5,724 bases of DNA, taken from Firmicutes bacterium CAG:345 (lineage in GTDB: Bacteria > Bacillota_I > Bacilli_A > RFN20 > CAG-288). Below, one piece after another: positions 1 through 5,590 of this stretch. A program made the position numbers and the translations under genes. Each line of letters begins with the position of its first letter. Position 1 is the stretch's first letter. The stretch lies in NCBI GenBank assembly GCA_000433315.1, contig FR893366.1, positions 1 through 5,724 on the forward strand, given 5' to 3'. The notes below the pieces were generated by a model. The model was not told the origin of the DNA, searched no databases, and was given only the letters and a program-made list of their open reading frames with translations.

Positions 1-1248
1 TTAGGTACTGAAAATAGTCCATATCTTATTAGTACTGTTAAAGATTTTAAAAATATTGATAAATATGCTCGAAAAGGATCATATTTTTATAAACAAACAA
101 ATGATTTAAATGTTACATCTAACCGAATTTCAATATTCCAAGGAACATATGATGGTGCTAACTTTAAATTAAGTTATCTTTTAGATGAAGGAGATTTTGC
201 TACTATATTTAACGAATTAAATGGTTCATCTAATTTTATAAATATTAATGTTTATATGGGCAAAACTGCAGTTTCATTGCTATCTGTATCAAACTGGGGT
301 ACTGCATATGACGTTTTATTTGATAACATTACATTTAATAGTACTGAAAATTTAGTTTCTGCCAATGCTAGTAACTTTGGTTTTGTAACACTTAATGCTT
401 TATATACAAATGGTGGTGAAGCAACATATACATTCTCTAATATAACAAATAATGTTAATCTTCAAAATGAAGGAACATGTACTGGTATTTTAGTTGGATC
501 AGGTCCTTGTTATAATTCAAAGACAACTGTAAATGTAAAAAATATTGTTAATAATGGAAATTTAACTGGTTTTTCCTCTGTTGGTTATTTATATGGTAAC
601 GCTGCATATATTGAATCTGTTGAAGAGTCAGGCAGTATATTTAATATTGAAAATTGTGTAAATAATAATATTTTATCTAGTACAACTGATAAATCAATTG
701 TTGAATTTGCACCAAAACTTTCAACATTAAACGAAAAATATCAAGCTTTAGCTGGTGGTTCTTTCTTAAGTGAAAACTATTTAGCAAATAAAAAGATAAC
801 AGTAAATCAAAATGGTACTGAATTTACATTAAATACAACCGATACCAGCGTTAGTTATAAATTATTTTTTAATGTTTCAGCTATTTATTCTACTATAGAT
901 GGAGAAGCTTATGATGATTCTGATTTGGAAGTTGTAAATAATAAAGAAACATATGATACTAAGTGGTACGTTTCTAATGGAACAAAGTATTCACAAGATA
1001 TAAAAGTTAATACTGAAGCAGTTGGTTCTTTAACAAATTCTTTCAAAGCAGTTGATAAAAGAACAGCTGAAAAGTTAGGATTAACAGTAAGTGAATTCAA
1101 TAATGAATATGAAATTGTTGTTAAAGATGATACAACATATTTAGTTTTTAATACTGAAGATTTCAAATATATTAATTCAAATGTTTCTTTATATGTTTAT
1201 GCATATGATTCAAATCAAACATTAAAAGGTACATTAAAGATTAAATAA
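1..1248 (+). CDS. Secreted/surface repeat protein, C-terminal part (5'-truncated by window edge)
   Basis: The reading frame is open from base 1 to the TAA at 1246-1248, giving 415 residues with no start in view. The ATG at 256 is only an internal Met, because the upstream 85 codons continue the same protein style. The first residues (GTENSPYLISTVKDF, then YFYKQTNDLNV and FQGTYDGANFKLSYL) resemble the segment that precedes GLUG-type and beta-helix repeats in Firmicutes surface proteins. Residues ~142-156, 176-190 and 212-225 hold a repeated Asn-rich unit of the form x-[FVN]-x-N-I/C-x-N-N-x-N/I-L, spaced about 34-37 residues, as in a right-handed beta-helix. The final ~170 residues are Thr/Asn/Ser/Lys-rich and beta-like, of no family I recognise. 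No LPXTG motif, C-terminal hydrophobic segment or basic tail is present, so anchoring, if any, depends on the missing N-terminus or on other domains. The role is inferred as extracellular adhesion or cell-surface structure; the ligand is unknown. A strong terminator follows directly. Confidence 0.75.
   Translation, partial: LGTENSPYLISTVKDFKNIDKYARKGSYFYKQTNDLNVTSNRISIFQGTYDGANFKLSYLLDEGDFATIFNELNGSSNFININVYMGKTAVSLLSVSNWGTAYDVLFDNITFNSTENLVSANASNFGFVTLNALYTNGGEATYTFSNITNNVNLQNEGTCTGILVGSGPCYNSKTTVNVKNIVNNGNLTGFSSVGYLYGNAAYIESVEESGSIFNIENCVNNNILSSTTDKSIVEFAPKLSTLNEKYQALAGGSFLSENYLANKKITVNQNGTEFTLNTTDTSVSYKLFFNVSAIYSTIDGEAYDDSDLEVVNNKETYDTKWYVSNGTKYSQDIKVNTEAVGSLTNSFKAVDKRTAEKLGLTVSEFNNEYEIVVKDDTTYLVFNTEDFKYINSNVSLYVYAYDSNQTLKGTLKIK
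424..676 (+). repeat. Three degenerate ~35-residue Asn-rich protein repeats (beta-helix-like)
   Basis: Within the surface protein three units align by eye: TYTFSNITNNVNLQ, TVNVKNIVNNGNLT (34 residues later) and IFNIENCVNNNIL (about 37 residues later). Each is followed by a Gly/Ser-rich turn such as GILVGSG or VGYLYGNA. A looser fourth copy (VLFDNITFNSTENLV) lies upstream near bases 313-357. The DNA copies are diverged, so this is a protein-fold repeat rather than a recombinogenic DNA repeat. Confidence 0.55.
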
Positions 1249-1266
1249 TAAAAATATTTAAAATAT

Positions 1267-1308
1267 AGTTGCTATAATCACAATTTTAAGTGATTATAGC
1301 AATTTTTT
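1267..1308 (+). terminator. Rho-independent terminator of the surface protein gene
   Basis: A perfect 13-bp stem TTGCTATAATCAC (1269-1281) pairs with GTGATTATAGCAA (1290-1302) around an 8-nt AT loop and is followed by six T (1303-1308). A G-T and an A-T pair can extend the base of the stem to 1267. It starts about 20 nt after the stop codon and separates the surface protein gene from the promoter of the next gene, only 9 nt downstream. Confidence 0.9.
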
Positions 1309-1316
1309 AATATAAA

Positions 1317-1346
1317 TTGACATTTTTTTAGTAAAAAGAATACAAT
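1317..1346 (+). promoter_or_regulatory. Sigma-A promoter of the small membrane protein
   Basis: A perfect -35 TTGACA (1317-1322) is separated by 18 bases from a -10 TACAAT (1341-1346), which matches consensus at five of six positions. The expected start of transcription is about 1352-1354, so the leader would be only about 13-15 nt, just enough to include the AAGGAG ribosome binding site. Confidence 0.8.
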
Positions 1347-1353
1347 GAACAAG

Positions 1354-1359
1354 AAGGAG
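1354..1359 (+). promoter_or_regulatory. Ribosome binding site AAGGAG for the small membrane protein
   Basis: AAGGAG ends 7 nt before the ATG at 1367, an ideal spacing, which fixes that start codon. It lies almost at the predicted 5' end of the transcript. Confidence 0.85.
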
Positions 1360-1366
1360 TATTATT

Positions 1367-1597
1367 ATGACAGATAACAAAAATTTAGCTAGATTTTTAC
1401 TAACATTTTTCTTAGGTTTCATTGGAAGTATTGTAATTAATCATTCTTCTTTAAAACCAGAAGGATATACTTCAAGAACAACAGCATATTTTTTCTTAAG
1501 TATAGTTACTTTTGGAATTTATGGTTTAGTAGCTTCTATTTGCAATTTAGTCTTTGATCCAACTAAAGATAATAATATTGGATATAAAAAAGATTAA
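1367..1597 (+). CDS. Small two-helix TM2-like membrane protein (76 aa)
   Basis: The 76-residue product has two hydrophobic segments, about residues 9-25 (RFLLTFFLGFIGSIVIN) and 38-62 (TTAYFFLSIVTFGIYGLVASICNLV). A short polar loop with the distinctive string NHSSLKPEGYTSR joins them, and the tail after an FDP motif (63-65) is charged. The layout, with a Gly-rich LGFIGS turn in helix 1 and FGIYGLVASICNL in helix 2, resembles small TM2-domain and related two-helix proteins of gut Firmicutes. These proteins have no firmly established biochemical role, and I assign none here. There is no signal peptide cleavage site; it should sit in the cytoplasmic membrane as a helical hairpin. The gene is monocistronic: a near-consensus promoter lies directly upstream, a good AAGGAG site sets the start, and a terminator follows within 30 nt of the stop. 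The independent, strong expression signals argue that it is a real gene despite its length. Confidence 0.8.
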   Translation: MTDNKNLARFLLTFFLGFIGSIVINHSSLKPEGYTSRTTAYFFLSIVTFGIYGLVASICNLVFDPTKDNNIGYKKD

Positions 1598-1623
1598 TTA
1601 GAAAAATTAATTTTTAGAATAGT

Positions 1624-1658
1624 GCTTAAAAACTTATAAATAGTTTTTAAGCTTTTTT
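1624..1658 (+). terminator. Rho-independent terminator of the small membrane protein gene
   Basis: An 11-bp perfect stem GCTTAAAAACT (1624-1634) pairs with AGTTTTTAAGC (1642-1652) around a 7-nt loop, followed by six T (1653-1658). It isolates the small membrane protein gene from the antitoxin-like gene downstream. Confidence 0.85.
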
Positions 1659-1703
1659 GATATATAAAATTAAAAAGTAAAATTTATTTCTATACATGAA
1701 ATG

Positions 1704-1723
1704 ATATTTATATCGATAAATAT
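1704..1723. promoter_or_regulatory. Inverted repeat upstream of the AbiEi-like gene (candidate operator)
   Basis: ATATTTAT (1704-1711), a 4-base centre ATCG and ATAAATAT (1716-1723) form a perfect 8+4+8 dyad about 60 bp before the start codon at 1783. A shorter pair ATGAAA (1696-1701) and TTTCAT (1736-1741) flanks it. AbiEi antitoxins are known to repress their own promoters by binding inverted repeats, so this is a candidate autoregulatory operator. In such A+T-rich DNA an 8-bp AT-only dyad can also occur by chance. No convincing -35/-10 pair could be chosen in this gap. Confidence 0.3.
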
Positions 1724-1765
1724 TGTAGAATTTAGTTTCATAAAAATATGGATGCAAAAAATATG

Positions 1766-1772
1766 AAAGGAA
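1766..1772 (+). promoter_or_regulatory. Ribosome binding site AAAGGAA for the AbiEi-like gene
   Basis: AAAGGAA lies 10 nt before the ATG at 1783 and supports that start. A 10-codon mini-frame from an ATG at 1748 ends at TAG 1778-1780 just ahead; it has no ribosome binding site and is probably incidental. Confidence 0.65.
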
Positions 1773-1782
1773 GCAGATAGAT

Positions 1783-2232
1783 ATGTTTATTGAAAAATTA
1801 TCTAAAAACTTTGATACTAATGAACCTATTTTTACTGAAGAAATCCTATCTTTATTTAATGAATATTCGCGAGCTCAGGTTTTCCGTTATATTGATAAAG
1901 CAAAAAATAATATGGAATTAATTCAGTTTACAAAAGGTGTTTATTATATTTCAACAATTACTTTTTGGGGTGATTTATCAATGATAACAACAGATTCTGT
2001 AGTAGAAAAAAAGTATCTTAGAAATTCAAATCAAGTCTATGGAGTTTATAGTGGAATAAAATTGCTAAATCTTTTTTCGGTAACAACACAAATGGGAGCA
2101 ACAATTGAAATTGTCACAAATAATGAAACCACATGTTGCAGACATATAGATATTAATAGTAGGAAATTTATTTTGAGAAAATCTCGATGTAAAATTACTA
2201 AAAAGAATTATGCAGCTTATACGATTTTATAA
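1783..2232 (+). CDS. AbiEi-type (type IV toxin-antitoxin) antitoxin/regulator, truncated by an in-frame stop
   Basis: The 149-residue product has an N-terminal winged-helix-like segment (about residues 15-56: FTEEILSLFNEYSRAQVFRYIDKA, then a wing ending in GVYYIST). A second region typical of AbiEi/DUF6088-like proteins follows: VVEKKYL (73-79), YGVYSGIKLLN (86-96), TTQ (101-103), EIVTNNE (109-115) and KFILRKSR (128-135). In type IV toxin-antitoxin systems AbiEi is a DNA-binding repressor and antidote to the AbiEii nucleotidyltransferase toxin. Here no toxin gene lies on either side in the window, so a solitary regulator role is equally possible. The frame stops at TAA 2230-2232, yet the next 58 codons continue the same protein to 2409, so the intact gene would encode about 208 residues, near the usual size. 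CAA (Gln) to TAA is the simplest explanation. The fragment keeps the DNA-binding part and might still repress; whether it is stable is unknown. Family assignment is from recognised motifs, not a search. Confidence 0.7.
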   Translation: MFIEKLSKNFDTNEPIFTEEILSLFNEYSRAQVFRYIDKAKNNMELIQFTKGVYYISTITFWGDLSMITTDSVVEKKYLRNSNQVYGVYSGIKLLNLFSVTTQMGATIEIVTNNETTCCRHIDINSRKFILRKSRCKITKKNYAAYTIL

Positions 2233-2409
2233 TTGTTTAATGATTTTGATGATCAAGATAAATTAGATGATCATTCATATAAAAGTATTATTGAATATAT
2301 TAATAATTTTAAAGTAGAAAAAGAACAATTACTTGAATTATCGATGCAATTTCCTGCACGAGCAATAAAAAAAATAATTGGTAGTGGAATTTTAAATGAA
2401 ATTGTATAA
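2233..2409 (+). pseudogene. Detached C-terminal remnant of the AbiEi-like gene
   Basis: Directly after the TAA at 2230-2232 the same frame stays open for 58 codons (starting LFNDFDDQDKLDDHSYKSII and ending KKIIGSGILNEIV) to TAA 2407-2409. The residue pattern, amphipathic and Lys/Glu/Ile-rich, matches the expected helical C-terminal end of AbiEi-like proteins, so this is gene material rather than spacer. It has no ribosome binding site at its only Met (ATG at 2343) and is unlikely to be translated alone. Gene plus remnant (1783-2409) is best regarded as one pseudogene with a single nonsense change, unless the stop is a sequencing error. Confidence 0.7.
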
Positions 2410-2440
2410 TTTTATAAAATTTATTAAAGTCTAAGCAAAT

Positions 2441-2482
2441 AAAAAGATTGTGTTCATTTAAGTTTGAGCACAATCTTTTTTT
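2441..2482. terminator. Bidirectional terminator between convergent genes
   Basis: A 16-bp stem formed by 2441-2456 (AAAAAGATTGTGTTCA) and 2465-2480, with one T-G wobble at 2453/2468 and an 8-nt loop. On the + strand it ends in seven T (2476-2482). Read on the - strand, the A-run at 2441-2445 supplies the T-tail for the aminopeptidase gene, whose stop is at 2489-2491. The wobble becomes an A-C mismatch on the - strand, so the hairpin should be slightly more stable for + strand transcripts. Confidence 0.85.
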
Positions 2483-2488
2483 AATTTT

Positions 2489-3877
2489 TTATTTTGTCAA
2501 GAAAGCTTTATATGCGAGGTAAGCTTCATAAACGTCAGCTTTAGCAACAATTTCCATTGGTGCATGCATATTGAATACTGCAATACCAGCATCTAAGACA
2601 TTCATGTTATAGTTTCCTAAAATATAGGCAATTGTACCACCGCCGCCTTGATCTACTTTACCAAGTTCGGCTGTTTGATAATGAATTTGTTCATTATCAA
2701 GGATATTTCTTATCCATGCGATATATTCTGGATTTGCATCATTAGATCCAGATTTTCCTCTAGAACCGGTATATTTATTAAAGACAATACCTTTATTGAA
2801 GTAGGCAGCATTTTTTGGATCATTGACAGATTCAAATAATGGATCATATCCAGAAGAAACATCGGATGAGAGCATTTTTGAATTGCTCATAGCTTTCTTT
2901 AAATCAATATATGAAGTATAACCTAATTCATTTAATAATAAGGCTACTATATCTTCAAAGTATTTAGATTGAGCACCTGTTGCGCCAACTGAACCTATTT
3001 CTTCTTTATCAACTAAGACACAGCAAGATGTTTCTTCTGGATTTTCAGAATCAAGAATTGCTCTTAATGAAGTATAAGCACAAACTCTATCATCATGTCC
3101 ATATCCAGCGACCATTGATCTATCTAGGCCATAGTCTCTAGCTTTGCCAGCTGGGACAATTTCAAGTTCAGCAGATAAGAAATCTTCTTCGTCGAAATCA
3201 TATTTATCTTTTAATAATTTTAAGACATTCTTCTTCACAGCATCTTTTTCTTCATCTTTTAATGGAATAGAACCAATTGTTAGATCTAAAGCTTCGCCTT
3301 CAATTACTTTAGCTGCTGGTTTAGTGAGTTGATCAGCGGAAAGGTGAATCAATAAATCTGAAATACCAACTACTGGATCGGTATCACTTTCACCAATGTT
3401 GACATTGATGGTTTCACCACTTTTTTTAATGACAACACCATGGATGGCAAGAGGAATAGTAACCCATTGATATTTTTTAATACCACCATAGTAATGGGTA
3501 TCTAATAAAGCAAAATCACTTTTTTGGTAAAGAGGATTTTGCTTGACATCAAGACGTGGTGAATCAATATGAGCTCCTAAAATTCTCATTCCACTTGTTA
3601 GTGGCTTGGAACCGATTCTAAATAAGATAACATTCTTATTTTTATTGACTGCATAAACTTTTGAACCAGGTTTAAGAACAACTTTATTGGAAGTATTATC
3701 ATTTATAATGCTATCTAAATTGATAAAACCATTTTGTTCAGCTGCCTTAACAGCTTGTTCAACACATAATCTTTCTGTTTTTCCATAAGAGATAAAATCT
3801 TTATAAGATTCACAGAATTCTGAAATAGCTTCTAATTTTTCATTAGTGCAATCTTTATAAATATTTTTTGAATACAT
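2489..3877 (-). CDS. M18 family zinc aminopeptidase
   Basis: The 462-residue protein is a full-length cytosolic metallo-aminopeptidase of peptidase family M18 (aspartyl aminopeptidase / yeast Ape1 type), which removes N-terminal residues from peptides with a two-metal centre. All family landmarks appear in order: GAHIDSPR (101-108, metal His103), LDTHYYGGIKKYQW (125-138), GHDDR (260-264, metal Asp), DKEEIGS (290-296, catalytic and metal Glu292/293), SSDVSSGYDP (337-346, metal Asp339), GKVDQGGGGT (406-415) and MHAPMEI (437-443, metal His438). There is no signal peptide. M18 enzymes usually form large dodecameric shells; exact residue preference cannot be read from sequence. The start at 3877 is supported by AAAGGAG at 3889-3895, 11 nt upstream. 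It has its own TATAAT promoter and ends at the bidirectional terminator. It looks somewhat less A+T-rich than its neighbours, consistent with a conserved, well-expressed housekeeping gene for peptide recycling. Confidence 0.96.
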   Translation of the reverse strand: MYSKNIYKDCTNEKLEAISEFCESYKDFISYGKTERLCVEQAVKAAEQNGFINLDSIINDNTSNKVVLKPGSKVYAVNKNKNVILFRIGSKPLTSGMRILGAHIDSPRLDVKQNPLYQKSDFALLDTHYYGGIKKYQWVTIPLAIHGVVIKKSGETINVNIGESDTDPVVGISDLLIHLSADQLTKPAAKVIEGEALDLTIGSIPLKDEEKDAVKKNVLKLLKDKYDFDEEDFLSAELEIVPAGKARDYGLDRSMVAGYGHDDRVCAYTSLRAILDSENPEETSCCVLVDKEEIGSVGATGAQSKYFEDIVALLLNELGYTSYIDLKKAMSNSKMLSSDVSSGYDPLFESVNDPKNAAYFNKGIVFNKYTGSRGKSGSNDANPEYIAWIRNILDNEQIHYQTAELGKVDQGGGGTIAYILGNYNMNVLDAGIAVFNMHAPMEIVAKADVYEAYLAYKAFLTK

Positions 3878-3888
3878 TAGTTATATTT

Positions 3889-3895
3889 CTCCTTT
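3889..3895 (-). promoter_or_regulatory. Ribosome binding site AAAGGAG for the M18 aminopeptidase
   Basis: AAAGGAG on the - strand ends 11 nt before the ATG at 3877, a slightly long but workable spacing that supports the chosen start. Confidence 0.75.
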
Positions 3896-3913
3896 CATTT
3901 GTAACTGAAATAT

Positions 3914-3943
3914 ATTATAGAATATTAAAATAATTTTTGTTAA
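3914..3943 (-). promoter_or_regulatory. Sigma-A promoter of the M18 aminopeptidase gene
   Basis: On the - strand TTAACA (3943-3938) and a perfect TATAAT (3919-3914) are separated by 18 bases. Transcription would start near 3907, giving a ~30-nt leader that contains the AAAGGAG site. The promoter lies in the 78-nt gap after the preceding gene, in which I see no terminator hairpin, so the upstream two-gene transcript may also run into this gene. Confidence 0.7.
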
Positions 3944-3955
3944 AAAACGATAAAT

Positions 3956-4576
3956 TTAATTCTGATGGTCATAGTGACAATCACAATATTGTCCACCACT
4001 TGCTAAAGTATATTCTCTAGTAAATTTAGTGTTATTTAATCTTGCCATATCATAATCCAAAGAGCACATTGCTGGAATATATTCTTTAAGACCGAGTTCA
4101 GTCATAAGTTTACAAATTCCACAGGTATAGAAAGTAGCAGTATATTGGTTAATAGTTTCTTCATCTTCAACAGAGAATTTCCAGGAATAGGGATTTTCTA
4201 TCTTCATACTTCTTTCTGCTTGTTCTTTTAATTTTTGTCTACCTTTTACTGTATAGGAACGACTCTTCTTTGAGAACTTTTTAGTAAAGAAATTTTCGCA
4301 CATTGCAGTTTGATAGTATTTACGAATTTCTTCTAAAGAATATTTATTCTCTAATGAGAGTAAAACAGAAGAAAGAAGAGCACAATTTAATATATTTATA
4401 ATAAAACGATCATTTTTATCAAATTGAGGAACATTAGAAAGAATTTCTTTATATTTTTTATGTGCCTCTTTCATTACTAAAGCAGGATTACTTTCATTAA
4501 GAACAGTAGTTAAACATTTTTTAAAAGAAGATTTATAACAAGTCCACATCAACTTTGGTAAAGTATTGTATTTCAT
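3956..4576 (-). CDS. L-2-amino-thiazoline-4-carboxylic acid hydrolase family protein
   Basis: The 206-residue protein carries the hallmark of the ATC hydrolase family. A Cys-containing block FYTCGICKLMTELGL (149-163) is followed by AMCSLDYDMARLN (169-181) and the C-terminal signature FTREYTLASGGQYCDCHYDH (185-204). The founding activity opens 2-amino-thiazoline-4-carboxylate to S-carbamoyl-cysteine in Pseudomonas cysteine synthesis; most Firmicutes relatives are untested, so the real substrate here is unknown. The N-terminal half is helical and basic, with no signal peptide, so it should act in the cytosol. Cysteines 152, 155, 171, 198 and 200 with His201 and His204 could form a metal or thiol active site (inference). 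Its ATG overlaps the TGA of the upstream alpha/beta hydrolase by ATGA, with a weak upstream AAGGA about a dozen bases away, so translation is probably coupled. The two products likely act on the same compound or in one pathway. Confidence 0.8.
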   Translation of the reverse strand: MKYNTLPKLMWTCYKSSFKKCLTTVLNESNPALVMKEAHKKYKEILSNVPQFDKNDRFIINILNCALLSSVLLSLENKYSLEEIRKYYQTAMCENFFTKKFSKKSRSYTVKGRQKLKEQAERSMKIENPYSWKFSVEDEETINQYTATFYTCGICKLMTELGLKEYIPAMCSLDYDMARLNNTKFTREYTLASGGQYCDCHYDHQN

Positions 4577-5502
4577 GCATTTTTCCAGTCCTTTAAAATA
4601 TTTAATAAGCGATATTCAATATCAATTCTAGTATTTTTGCATTCTTTAGAATTTTCTTTAGCAGATTTAAACATTAGTTTTAAAAGAAGAGTAGAACATA
4701 AAGGAAAAATATTTTTAATAAGACTCTGCGGAAAAACATAGTGTGTGCCATATTCATATACAAAAATTTCTTCTTGGCATTTATGAGGTTTATTTTTTAA
4801 ACGATTTTCCATTCTACGAATATATTTAGCAGTATTCCATAAAGAATCATCCATTGCACCGATTAAAACTAATTTACCATTGATATTTTCAATTTTGATA
4901 AATTCTTCTTCTTTAATTGGATGAGCAAGTTCAGAATCATCAAATATTCTTCTAGAAGCAGCTACATTTCCGGTGCTCTTGCATTCTTCTTTGAACATTT
5001 TCCAATATTCAGGATGTTGATAACAAAAAGGCATATATGGAAGAGGAATATTATGATAAGTAAATAAAGATTCACCATCAATAGGCCATTCTTTACATCC
5101 ATCTTTATTGCCTTGTGCAAAACCTTGCCAAATGAAATCACTTGGAGTAAAAGCGATAGTTAAAGAAATATCAGAAAAATAAGAAGCGGAAGTCAAAGCC
5201 AAAGTACCAGTAGTAGAAGCACCGATAATACCTATTTTCTTATTATCATTTTCCTTAAGAAAACTGATAGCTTTCTCAATTCTTTCAAGAGGATAATTAT
5301 GATGACTATAATCCTTTTTTCCTGGAGACATAGTTAAGACATTAAACCCAAGATTATTTAACCATTTAACACATTTTTTAGCTAAATAGTCCTCTGGATC
5401 ATCACCGAGCATTGCAATAACACCAGCATCAGTCTTATTTTTGCATTTCCAATAAGCTCCATAGAAGCCATCTTTTTCAATATCAAAATGTAAGTGCTTC
5501 AT
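4573..5502 (-). CDS. Alpha/beta hydrolase, acyl-CoA thioester hydrolase/BAAT C-terminal-like
   Basis: The 309-residue protein fits the alpha/beta-hydrolase subgroup named for the C-terminal domain of bile acid-CoA:amino acid N-acyltransferase and acyl-CoA thioesterases (BAAT_C-like). The nucleophile elbow is GIIGASTTG (91-99) with candidate nucleophile Ser96. The acid is probably Asp218 or Asp219 in IGAMDDSLW (214-222), and the His is His254 in YEYGTHYVFP (249-258). The order Ser-Asp-His and the spacing fit the fold. Conserved-looking blocks PLERIEKAI, FTPSDFIWQGF, PLPYMPFCYQHPEYW and a Cys-Lys-rich end (KECKNTRIDIEYR) are shared with homologues I recall from gut Firmicutes. No signal peptide or membrane helix is present, so it is probably cytosolic. 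It could hydrolyse a thioester or ester or transfer an acyl group; the substrate cannot be told. The start is set by AAGGAG 5 nt upstream. It is the first gene of a two-gene unit with the ATC-hydrolase-like protein, overlapping it by 4 bases. Confidence 0.78.
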   Translation of the reverse strand: MKHLHFDIEKDGFYGAYWKCKNKTDAGVIAMLGDDPEDYLAKKCVKWLNNLGFNVLTMSPGKKDYSHHNYPLERIEKAISFLKENDNKKIGIIGASTTGTLALTSASYFSDISLTIAFTPSDFIWQGFAQGNKDGCKEWPIDGESLFTYHNIPLPYMPFCYQHPEYWKMFKEECKSTGNVAASRRIFDDSELAHPIKEEEFIKIENINGKLVLIGAMDDSLWNTAKYIRRMENRLKNKPHKCQEEIFVYEYGTHYVFPQSLIKNIFPLCSTLLLKLMFKSAKENSKECKNTRIDIEYRLLNILKDWKNA

Positions 5503-5507
5503 ATCTT

Positions 5508-5513
5508 CTCCTT
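5508..5513 (-). promoter_or_regulatory. Ribosome binding site AAGGAG for the alpha/beta hydrolase
   Basis: AAGGAG on the - strand stands 5 nt before the ATG at 5502 and confirms this start codon. Confidence 0.85.
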
Positions 5514-5561
5514 ATAATAACCTTAATAATTTATTTTATAACAAAAAATAAATTCAAAAAG

Positions 5562-5590
5562 ATTATAGCATAAAAATAAAAAAATGTTAG
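5562..5590 (-). promoter_or_regulatory. Extended -10 promoter of the hydrolase pair
   Basis: On the - strand TGCTATAAT (5570-5562) is a perfect -10 with the extended TGn element. Seventeen bases upstream CTAACA (5590-5585) is a partial -35 (four of six). Transcription would start near 5555, giving a leader of about 50 nt before the ATG at 5502. The -35 lies in one arm of the dyad at 5585-5602. Confidence 0.65.

Noticed and set aside
256..258. ATG as the start of the surface protein gene
   Set aside because: The frame is open back to base 1 with GLUG-like sequence that belongs to the same protein, and no Shine-Dalgarno precedes this ATG.
909..1166. Open frame on the - strand inside the surface protein gene
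   Set aside because: It is a shadow of the + strand gene, with no ribosome binding site and no recognisable protein features.
1602..1615. Palindrome AAAAATTAATTTTT after the small membrane protein gene
   Set aside because: A/T-only palindrome in A+T-rich DNA, and the real terminator with a G/C-containing stem lies just downstream.
2648..2839. Open frame on the + strand opposite the M18 gene
   Set aside because: Antisense shadow of a clearly conserved coding region.
3144..3332. Ser/Lys-rich open frame on the + strand opposite the M18 gene
   Set aside because: Its low-complexity composition is just the complement of Glu/Asp/Lys-rich codons in the M18 gene.
4573..4576. Possible TGA-as-tryptophan code, as in some Mollicutes
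   Set aside because: TGA at 4573-4575 forms a classic ATGA stop/start overlap, and tryptophan is encoded by TGG throughout the genes seen.
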